Source of the DNA: Rhinopomastus cyanomelas
Taxonomy: Eukaryota; Chordata; Aves; Bucerotiformes; Rhinopomastidae
Direction: 5' to 3'
Length of the DNA: 64,000 bases
NCBI GenBank assembly: GCA_013400115.1
Contig: VXBP01003509.1
Location: 1 to 64,000 of the forward strand
Both the position numbers and the translations under genes were made by a program. This document shows, one piece after another, positions 49,501-61,500 of this stretch (within the stretch, counting starts at the first letter, position 1; each line of letters starts with the position of its first letter). The notes beneath the pieces were generated by a model. That model was not told the origin of the DNA. It was given only the letters and a program-made list of their open reading frames with translations, and ran no database searches.

Positions 49501-52500
49501 AACAAAACATTAAACTTCCCTACCAACTTAACTGAATAAGTACATTTCTTCAACAGTCTGGCTAATACCTGGCTTCTCATTTAGCCTCAGCTACCATATG
49601 CACTCTGACATGACTGAAGGAAGGTTTCTCAAACAGTAGACACCAGTTCTTCAATACGTATTGTGTGCACACCCATTGACAACACGCACGTGTCGTGAAC
49701 TTGAAGCACAAGTTTTTTTTAGCCTAGCAGTATCTTCCTGGGCCATGAGAGCTAACCCATCACACTTTAGCATGAGCACAATTATCCTCTTCCTTCCCCT
49801 ATGCCAACACAAGAACAAAGAGAACAACACATGCTTTCCATTGTCCAGCATCTCCTGAGCTGCAGAACTCATGTTCATGAGCATATTCACCTTTAAACAA
49901 CTGCAGTGAAGTGTCTCCTTTCACAAACTTACAGATTACTTGGCAGCACAGCTTGCTTGGAAGCACCAGCCACTTCATGTTATGAGACAGCATAAACAAA
50001 GGAGGAGGAGAAGGTGAGGAAAGCAAATAGTTTCTCCTCACTAATTTAAGTATGTAGCCAAACAACTTGTTGACATATTTTTATTAATAAATACTCTTTC
50101 TTTCTTTCTTTCTTGGCCTAATTTTATGTTACCCTTTCTATTCTTGTGTTTCCTTGTAGATTTTTTAAATTCTGCCTCTAGTGTCTTCTTCAGGCTCATG
50201 TCCTTTAAGACAGAAACAGCCATGATTTAAAAAGTACTTCGTGTAACACAAAATAAAACACTTCTGAGTATGAAAGGAAACTGTGTACTACTCCATTCCA
50301 TGCTAAAAGTAAAGAATCACAGTCATCTCAGCCTCAAGCAAGTTTGTGACTAACTGCTGAGAAGAGATTTGGCTGGAACCACCCACCACAGTACTTGTGC
50401 AGGCTTAACTGCCTAGAGGTAGATGGACAGGCCCCATTAGAATCAATGCTCAAGACTATCGTCATTTTAAGGCTCACATTTATTTATCTTATCCTAAAGT
50501 GAAATGACATGATACCAATGAGTCACGTGCACATTTGTGTTCTCTGGTTGTTTTTTTTCTGGAATTTCCAGTACCTGTAGGCCAGCTTCCCCTCAGATAT
50601 TTTAAGTCCCTTACATAGGTGCTGCGTGTCTGTGAAAAAACTTCCATCAAAGTCTCAGCACACACACTGTACTCCTTAAACTGGGCAATAACTACATTCA
50701 AGTGCAATACCTTCTACAATACCTTGAGTTATGCAGTACACTGTCATGTAACTATGAATGCCACTCTGATTTTGCTGGTACTGTCACAAGATACTTCAAA
50801 GATCATCCTACTGCAGGGATTTGTTCTAGCTCTTGTATTTGTCAATTCAAAGCACGACTGAGACCTCAGTAACAGCACAGATTATTAAAAGCAAAGCTTT
50901 TCAGAGGTAAAAGGCTAATTTTGCAAATTTTTTTTCCAGTTCTGGTATTGATTACATCAACTGCCTGTTAATTCAAAGCACACCACAATTATTTTCCTTC
51001 ACCAAACACAGACACATAAAATTCATCATGTTTTTTTGTTTGCAAGAAGGACAAGAATTTAATGTGAATGGTGCAAAACTACTGCATTCAAACAAAGAAC
51101 TGCTGAAGTGCTGAAAACCAATAGCAGCAATCCAAAAATACTGAAATACATTACAGAGTTTATGCATAATTATCCTGAAATTGATTTTTTTTTCTCTACT
51201 AGGAGGACTAATTTTCAACACCTTTAGTGATACCTTTATCTTTTGTGACATCGAATGATTTAAACAAACCTGTGTCTTCCTCCAGGATTTCCACTCTTTG
51301 AGCTCAGTCTTATACTCTTCCAGTTTCTTTTCATATTCTTCCATACATTCTTCCAGTAATTCACTTATCTCAGCCTGAATTTCTGCTTCATATACTTGTT
51401 CATCTAATCTCTGATCAATCTTTTCCCTTCAAAACATCATCAACATGTTACATAAATCAACATAAGGGCTACAATTACATCTATAACAGAAGCCTATTTC
51501 TCCATTCATTCATGACACTGTATCAAAGGCATGCTCTATTTAAAAATACTGGAATACTATTTAAAAATTCTGGAAGTTGGTATCAGACAGTTACTACTCA
51601 GAATGAATATAACTACTTTTGCTTTACTCATTAGCCTACAGAAATTCCCTTCTGTTACAGCAATTACTTACATTTCTTCCTCCCCAAACTACAAAAAGAC
51701 TAGTGGCAACTCAACCAGTGCCAGATACTACTGAATTTCTTACTTTTTCATCTTTCATATATCAAAACTTTGAGTTCCTGAATTGGCTAATCTTATTAAA
51801 AGTCCACCTGTGGGCAGATAAAATGCAAGGAGAGTTGTCAAAAACGTACTTCCTCAAATAAAGTTTCAAGGGTGTGTTAGTAAACCTCTGAAAGTCACGG
51901 AGGGATTTAATTCGTTTCCAAACTTTTATAATGGTCTTAAGCAACACTCTGTCTTTTTCTTGTTCAGCATCACGAAGTCTTCTGGTTTGTCTAGAAATGC
52001 ATACACATATACACAAAAATCAATCAGAATTTTTTAAGTCACTGGAACAAGAGAGTGAAAACTTACAATATCAAAAGCCAAGTAATGGGGCTTTTGCTGT
52101 GACGGATGGCTGCAGCATTTTAAATCCAAAGAGCATAAAACACAGACTTGAAGATGGCAGGATTCAATTTCCTTCTGTACTCTAGTCTTTTGCCTGTTGG
52201 AAATCTGACTTCAATTACAGTTCATTCTCTAGGGAGCTCAAAGTTTTCCAACATGCTTATTACAGCTGTAGATCATTAAAACACTTAAAAATCAAGTCAT
52301 GTAAACAACAGCCCAGGAAGCCAACACTGCTGCTATGAAGCACTTAATACTGTCGCACGCTACAAAATATGTTTTAAGCTCAACATGCTTCCAGCTCCAG
52401 TACAAACGACTCACAGAGATCAAGTAATAAAATAATCTATGCAGTAATGCAAGTCCTTTGACAGCCCCACAGGACTCTTAACAAAATAACATGGGTTTTT

Positions 52501-55500
52501 TTCACCTCAGAGTTGGTAATTCACATTTCCACCCACTAATCTATTCACCAGTAGTGCAAATGACCAACACACACTTCTGATGTAAATGTCTATGCAGCAC
52601 AAGCACAAACTGTTTCCAGCACTATACTGGTAGTTAAACATGTCCACTAAGACGTATATGATCCAAAAACATACAAGATGTAAACTAACACATTACTACT
52701 TGCATTATTCAGAGAATGTGGAAGACAGTGAGGCTGAGTTAGAGCTGACAAGGGGAAACACAGCATACATTATTTAAAAGCATAGGCAAGTTCAGTAAAA
52801 GCAATAAACTAAGAAGAAATACAGACTTTCCAGAAGGCAGTATGAATGACTTCTCTACTTCATTAGCTAACAGTCTGAATATTACTTATCCATGCAGCTT
52901 AACAACCTTTTCTTCTTTGTCTACCAGATAAAGCTAGAAGACAAAACTTAGAGATGTGAGGAACATAACAGGTAAATAATTACACTTATCGAATATATTC
53001 AATTTGGAAGCAGGACCTTTTGGCACACAATCACCTTTCCTAAAAGACATCAGTCAGAAGAACCGGAAACCTCCAATCCACAGCAAATGTTGGTTTCCTT
53101 CTCAGCAAGTATGGACAATAGCTCTGCAACTGCTAATTTACAAGTTTTCTGTATTCAGATGATACTTCTTCCTCAGACCAATGAGAAACTATAGTTCTGA
53201 TCTTCAGACAGCAAAGAGCACAAGTCAGTTACTGTATTGGAAGGTGGAGGAAGCAATTAACTTATTTTCCATGCCACATTCTCTTCACATCTGTAATTTC
53301 TCATGGGTGTACTACATGGATCATCAGGGAAATGCAATGTTAAAAGAGAGACAGGCAGGTCAGATGTTTTTACTAACATATGTGTTCCAAATTGTATTAA
53401 ACACCATGACAGTAAAAATTCCTGAGACCTTCTGAGCGTTGTATGTGTAACTTCCAACAACAGAGCTGCAGCCAGAAAGAATTACAGAAATGAAAAGCCC
53501 TAGGATAACTTCAGCCAAACTCATCTCATTACTTAATCAACACTGGCCTAACTGATTTCAGCCAAGTTTCTCGTGATTGGTAACAGCATAACTCTAAACT
53601 AAAGCATTCAAGACCTAGAAAAACACTTCAGATACCAAGAAGGAATATTCCAATTAGAATCGACCATCAAGCAAGCCTCAGGATTTGTGCCGTAATCCAA
53701 TAACCTCATTCCCACAGCAAACCTTCTCACCACTACTCTCATGCTTTCCCTCACGAGATCTCCTTTCTCTGAGCACATCTCCTGCTCCTGATCCTCTAGC
53801 AGTTACCTTAAGAAAATTATTAATGAAAGCTACTCCTGTCTCAATGGAGGGAAGACTTAGTTCTTCAGTATAAAGTAACACATCATAGTCTCCTATATGT
53901 CTCACAGAGACACCAATGTATTACAAGGTAGTGTACTTGAAGGATGAAAATCTGAAGCAGCAGTGCCCAAACTGAGAGTATTGAGTAGATGTGTAAGTGA
54001 AAGCAGAAGTAGACAGGATGTGGAGTTGTTACTAAACAAACAAAACAAATATTTTGTAAAATATTGTATTAGCCTGTGACCCATCAGTCTAAACTTCTGT
54101 TTATTTAAACTAATACATTACTGCCTACCTTCAGATTGTGAAAAATGTTCAGTTTTTTATTAAGTATCTGCTAGTTAGAAGGCTGTTCAGTAAGGATCTC
54201 CAAAACAATTTGTATCATGCTGCTTGCACTTACAGATCACCACAGTTCATATGCCAGAAATAATACTTTCACTACCAAGCCAAGAACTGTAATGTATTTT
54301 CACTACAAAGTTACTGTCCAAGGACAATAACTGTGATCTTATGAAACAAAGCTATTAACCCACTGGCAAAAAGATGTCCAAAATACCTAAGAATGGGAAA
54401 TGAATTAAGAACACTTGTGTAATGAGGAAGGAGGAAAAACCCAAGGATTTTGTCTGTTCAAAAACAATTACATTGCTTGAGTTGTTCTGAGAGCTTCACA
54501 TGTCCAAACGTCATGTAATTAAGTCCTGTTTTAATTAAGTTTTAGTCGTGCAAAATACAATTTAAGTAATTAATACAAGGTAATCAAATTAGACCATTTT
54601 TGAATCAACGTTTCAGTCTAAGCTGACTGAATTTTTTTTACTGAACTTACCAGAAGAACTCTTAAACCCTCAAATTGTTTTAGAGCTATTTACTACAAAG
54701 ATCTGACATGAATCATGTGCACCACCACCACGGAATGAAAAAAAAGGAACAAGGTTTTAAAAAGCAATGATTTAATGAATCCATACGTACCTGATCTCAA
54801 CTTTGTATTCAGGTATGCTCTGCTGTACCACAGGTCTAGGAACACCAGCACCACCGCTCTCTAAACTACACTGCACAACACCCCTCAAAGCATGCAGCTA
54901 AAATGAGCAAACAAACAATTCACAGATCGTTTGACATTTATGAGGCATACAGTGTAACACAACTTGGCATCACAGAGCTAGTTATCCTATACAAAAAGCC
55001 TACAACTTAGAATCACAGAATCATTACTGACTGGAAGGGACCTCGAAAGATCATCTAGTCCAATCCCCCTGCCACAGCAGGATCACCTAAACCAAGTCAC
55101 ACAGGAACACATCCAGGCGGGTCTTGAACATCTCCAGTGAAGGAAACTCCACAACCACCCTGGGCAACCTGTTCCAGTGCTCTGTCACCCTCACTGTGAA
55201 GAAGTTCCTTCTCAGGTTGATGTGGAACCTCCTGTGTTCCAGCTGACACCCACTGCCCTTCGTCCTATCACTACATGACACTGAGCAGAGCCTGGCTCCA
55301 TCCTCCCGACACCCACCCCTCACATATTTATAGACATTAATGAGGTCACCCCTCAGTCTCCTCTTCTCCAAGCTAAAAAGACCCAGCTCCCTCAGCCTCT
55401 CCTCGTAAGGGAGGTGCTCCACATTTCTACCAGAGACCACCACTGCCATTACTTTCAACATACAGGTGGTAGAGGAGTGATGATACACAGAGTGTAAGCA

Positions 55501-58500
55501 GCCCAGCAAAGGTCTGGGTTTTTCCATGTCACAGGAGTGACAGAGTAAATGTAGTAACAGTATGCATTTAAAACACAATATCTGCCACAGACACATACAC
55601 CTGGAAATGAGTCAACTTTTGTAGAATCTGGTGACCTGAAACTGCTTCTTTTTAGTCAACAGCTCAAATCAAACTTCACTAACTTCCCTCCATCCTTGAA
55701 CATAGCCTTTTGCTGCCTCCCTGTCAGAGACCATCTATACAAGCCTGTAAATTCTTATCTGTCATACACTGGAAAATACTTTGAATACCCAAGGAATACT
55801 ACATAAATGTTACTGCATTCTAACAACTGCATTCTCTTTACCTCAGAACCTGCAGAGAGTTCATTTTAAGTAGAAGACCAAAGAAATTAATAATCTTAAG
55901 AATGCAGTTCTGCACTGAACATACAACCTAGGTGAAATAATTAGCTTTTTATCTTCTGACAAAATGCTATTCATTACAGAAAATTAGAACTTATCACTGT
56001 ACTCTGAAGAAACATATTCAGCTTTTACCTTAAACTGTCATATCACTATCTGGATAAACTCTGATGACAGAAGAGAAGTACCTTGTCTGTGAGAAGATTG
56101 GCAACATTCATTTTTTTTCTTGATAAATATTGGTCATATAACTGAGCCAACTGAGCTGCTAACACGTGCTCACGGCTGAAACACGGATGATGGGTGAATA
56201 TCAGTCCAGAAATATCAATATCCAATTGAAATGGCCCCTGAAAATCTCCAGGTCCAACAAGATACTGATTGGCAGCTGTCATTTTTATTGCCTGAAAGAA
56301 ATAAAAATGATTTACCAACCCAAATAAAACTATACTGCAGAAGAGATTCCGTGAAAGGAATAACCCATTTAACATTGCCTACATCTAACTAGTGAGTCAA
56401 ATTGTAAGGGCTTCTGTGGCAAACTCTTTGCTTTATCAATGAGTAACATAAAACCACCATAGGTATTCTACACTACTGGATTGTCATAGCTCATATAAGG
56501 CTGAAACAAGTAGCTGTCTGCCTGTACTACAGATCTGGTGGAGCAATGAAGACAAGAGAGTGAACTGCAAAATGAAAAGGCTGCTAGCTCTCTTTTTTTT
56601 TTTTTTCCTGTTTGTTTTGTATCACTGAGAATCGAGACTTAAATTAACCAGCCCAACTCTGAGAGCAGCTTTCCTTATAGACCACCTTTGGATTGCACAG
56701 AAGAGGAAATAGGTTATTTGTCTCCCTTGTTTCTGACACCAAGAAAATTTACACCAACAAAGACCAATGAAGATTTCAGCAGCAAAGCTTAAACACTCTG
56801 CTTCAACTCCTGCAAACAAAAGGCACTCATGGCTCATATCCTCAGGTTACTGAACTCAGAAGACTGAACTAGTAGTGCTTCCAGCTTAACTACTGTTGCT
56901 TCTCGTTTACAATTCTTCAGAAAAAGATTAATCAGAGATATTCTGGTATCATAAAAAATGAAGTGGTTAGTTCTGTAGTGCTTGTTGCAACCTCTCCATA
57001 AGAACTTAAGGGGGACTGGAAAGGGAATTCAGCTGTTGCACAGCTCTTTCACAGGACTGTTATAAATTGCCACCAAATACACTCAAGTCCACCTAACCCT
57101 TCCACATTCAGTTTCTCAAAACATTTGCATGACATCATTTGCCATAAAAATGACAATTTTGAATTCCTTATGCTTTAACTATTTGCTGCCCATAAAGGAC
57201 TCTTTAGCTCAATGTTTTAATTTCAACAAATTTGGGTATTTAAACGTAAACATGGTATTCTTGAAACCTAAGACAGACCAGACCAACAGAGCTTTACTCA
57301 GATCTAAGCAACAACCTCTTTTCCTCCACACAGAAACATGCTGCATAGATCTGTGATACAAGATGAATCCTGACAATTGTAACCAGCATCGATTAAGAGA
57401 GCAACACTCAAAATCTGTATCAAAAACACCAGGCAAAAACACCTGTGTCCCCCAAAACAGCAACCTACTTTCAAATCTAAAAAGTCACAATTTTTCCAAA
57501 GGGGCAATAGAGAGCTACGAAGCAGAACAACCAAAGCTTGTTTAAAGCTTACTGAATGGTTTTAATTGAGACTTGTTTTGATTTGTACCGACTGCACACT
57601 GCTGTTTGCCAGGGTAGGCATGGTGTGGTTGAGGGAAAAAACCCAAAACAATCAGTAAAAGGAGACCTGTGCTGATGCAACCTAACTCAAAACTAATTGC
57701 TTTCTACATGAGTGAACTGCATATGAAGACTTACTTTAGAGGAGTGTCATCACTGTAAAATAAGCAGCACGCAAATACCCTTCTCTCTTAAGCAGCAGGG
57801 AGTACCTTTGTGCTGTTGGCCAAGTCTGTCTACCAGCTTCTTCACACGAGGAGCTTCAAGGATCCAGTAACACAGAAATTACCCTACTTTGGCACAAGAA
57901 TATTCAAAGGTGACTTAGTGACTCACAGATTTGAAGCAGTTTGTCGTGGACTTTCATGTTAGTACTTCAACCACTGATCTCCTCACCTTCTATATGCATT
58001 ATTATCATTGTAGAAAATCACAGATGGAATAGACTAAAAAAATAAATCAGTTTTGTATCCCTAAAAAGCAATCAGCACTCACAACTGTTAGCACAAAAAC
58101 CCTTCAGCTCACCGGGGTTTCTGGTACAGAAGAACTGGGATAATATTAGGTTTCAGGAACCAGATATACGAAATATGCCTACCTTTCTATATACTGTTTC
58201 AAGTTCTGGTGCAATGCCTTCTTCCAATGAGAATATTGGAGGCCTAGTAGAAGACTGTTTAACTGGATTGGGCAGTGCTAAGACACTGCCATCCTCACCA
58301 AACCACTTTTTCCCCTACAAAAAAAAATACCGTAATTGTATAGTTTCTTACTTTGTCCACAAATAACCTGAAAGGTTATAATTCTTATGAAAAGCAATTA
58401 CAGGGAAAAAAGCTACTAAGAATTTTTTGTGACTGAATTAGACAAAACTTTAGGATACCAAAGTGCAATTTTCAAATATAATACTGAATATATGTTCAGA

Positions 58501-61500
58501 AATCAAATGGTCATGAGGTTGTTCAAACTTCAAATATACTGATTTTTTCCCCTTCATTTCTGTAATGCTGAATGTTGCAGACTTGACACAAAAAAAGACA
58601 CATAAATCACTTAACAGTTAAATGTCATATTTTCATATATCACTAAAGTTGAAACAGATGTTCATGTTTTACTGAGACTTCCAACCGCATGTGCAAATTG
58701 GATTGCAGAAGTCATAGAGCAAAGAATTAAAAAGCTAAATGGCAGCTCAGAGACATAATTTTATTAAAGCATCTCTCAGCCTGCAATCTGAACTAACTGA
58801 ACAAATTTTAAAAAGGCAACAAAAAAGGTACTGTTGACTTACTTGCTCCTGTCTGAGGAGTCTGTTCTCTAAAATATTTTTATTAGATTGCGACACAAAG
58901 GGCCTTTCTCCCGTGTAAATGCCCTCATCCTCAAGGTACCTAGGCTGCATATTTCCAGGTATCTTCTCAGAAATGGGCACTATTAAGACATTCAATAGAA
59001 AAGCATATAAAATATCTTATAGAATATGATGTAATTCTCTAAGAATTACCCTAAGAGCCTATGTCACTCTTACAATGAATGTACATTAAGCATGCTGTCA
59101 GAAATATTTTGTTAACTAGGGAAAAAAGAAAGAAGTATGTAACCAAAACCAGCTCCGTTTCTTAACCAGGACAGACCCATAGTAGAAATACATTATAGAA
59201 GTGTCACAAGTTTTCTGAACAGATAACTAAACATTTACTCATCAAAAAATACTTAAAGTCACTTTATGGACTTTAGTTTTAATGGATGCTTGCCCAACAG
59301 TGCACAAAAAATCAACTAGCAGCAACAATTAACTAGACAAACATTTCTAAGTCATTGCCGTATACAGTGAAAATTAAGATCAAATCTGAACTACTGTTAC
59401 TCGTTGCTTAAGCTGCTCGTGCACAAAATACAGAATGTGCAGAGAAAATCACGCTAGGCCAGTAACAGCAGGTGGAATTCTTTAAAGACTGCCTGCAGGA
59501 TTATTTCACTGGTGTGCACGGGTTCAGTATTTTTCAAGGAGCAGTCTCAAAACAAGGAGAAGGTTACAATGAAAGTTATCCTCTAAGTCAGAACACTGTG
59601 AGCCATGCTGGAGTGGTCAGAACTAAGGTACATGACACAAAAAACCAGAGGCAACATCAATCATTTTGACATCACACTGCAAGCTGTACTGACACCATTC
59701 TGGTACAAACCACTGACACATTCGTTTCTGTTTCTTCCACTCAAATATTAAATTGTGAGTGATATTATAAAGTAACATTTTACATACTTTGCAGTTCTAT
59801 GGGAATGAGGCAAAAAGGTCAGAGACATGATCAGTGCGGACTACTTCCAACTCACAACATCACATTTTGGGAAAGGTCCCTCTGAACTACAAAAAACCTA
59901 ATGTTGCTTACATGACTCTCAACAAGCTTTCAGCAAAAATTGTGGATGTGGCCAAGGGAAGAAAAAGTATAACGCACCGAAACATGCACTCAGTAACCTG
60001 TTGTATATGTTTACACTATAGTACTGTACTCATCACGTAATAATAGTGTAAATAATGAATAGCTAAAGCCCAGTGAAAGAGCCAACCATCTATTCATGAT
60101 AGGCAGCACCAGAGCAACTGATGTGCCCCGAGTTCACTTGCTAGTATACCAGCTGGTGACCTGCTGTGGTCTGCTCCTCGTTAATCCATTTTGTCAGATC
60201 TGTTCAGACTTGACTGGACGATTAGTGTCAGAGATCTGCAGGTAAGTACCTCTCTACTGGCAGAGACAGTCCCATACAAGATTTCCCAGCAGATGAAAGC
60301 ATGCCACGCTATGCAAAATCCAGACACAAGATGGGTAAGCAGTGTTCTTCATACCTGGACGCATGCTAGGAATGGAGAGAAATTCTTTCTCTTTTTTCAG
60401 TTGCTCAGAGTAGCTTTCACAATCAGGAGGCTTCACTACTAAAAGATCTTCAGCTGTTTGCCCTATAATGGATAAATCATCATCTCTAACAAGGCATACA
60501 TCTTCATCCTATAGTTTAAGTGCAAACATTTCTGTTAGTTCACCTGTTTCTTAAACTTGAGATGTTCAAAAAGTGCATTTCCAGAATTTCTAAGGAAACA
60601 AAAGTTGCTATTTTGTACTAGATGCTTAAAATTAATTTAAGAAATCTGAATAGATATCTGAATTAATGTGATTCTACAGCTCACACCATTCCATCCTCCT
60701 CTTGTTCATTCTTATGGATTTCTACACATTCTTCTTCTGCCTCCTCTTCTTCAGTCAATTCATTCTTTTTCCTAGCTCCAGCCTTTACAGTCTTTGGTTC
60801 AGGATCAAAACAGAATGTAAAGAAATTATATGCTTCTTCAGCAGATGGAACACCATTCTGTAATTAAGAAAGAAGGAAGAGATACTCTAGTGTAATATCT
60901 GTAAGACATGTAAGAGCAAATGAAAATACATTTCAATTAATAACAGCACGTATAAACTCTTGTAATAGGAAAATACTGATTTTAACTCTAAGACAACTCA
61001 CCCAAGTGCTAAAGCTGACCAAAATTTGTCATTGAAAAATAGGGGTTGGAAGGGATCTCGAGAGATCATCCAGTCCAATCCGTGTAGAGCAGACTCTCCT
61101 GAAGAATATCACACAGGAACATACATCCAGGTAGGTTCTAAACGTCTCCAGAGACAGAGACCTCACTCATTTGGGTAGCCTGTTACAACAGCCCTGTACC
61201 CTCATCATAAAAGAAGACTCCACAACCCCCCTGGGCAGCCTGTTCCAGTGCTCTGTCACCCTCACTGGGAAGAAGTTCCTTCTCAGGTTGATGTGGAACC
61301 TCCTATGTTCCAGCTTACAACCATTGCCCCCTGTCCTATCACTAGATGATGTTGAGAAGAGCCTGGATCCATCCTCCTGACACCCACCCTTCACATATTT
61401 ATAGACATTAGTGAGGTCACCCCTCAGTCCCCTCTTCTCCAAGCTAAAGAGACCCAGCTCCCTCAGCCTTTCCTTGTAAGGGAGGTGTTCCCCCTCCTTC

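Noticed and set aside
50041..50223. Lysine-rich open frame on the - strand in CC2D2A intron 10-11, with a passable acceptor and a GT after it
   Set aside because: The possible exon would be 70 nt and would break the phase between exons 10 and 11, which already join correctly. I know no counterpart in human CC2D2A.
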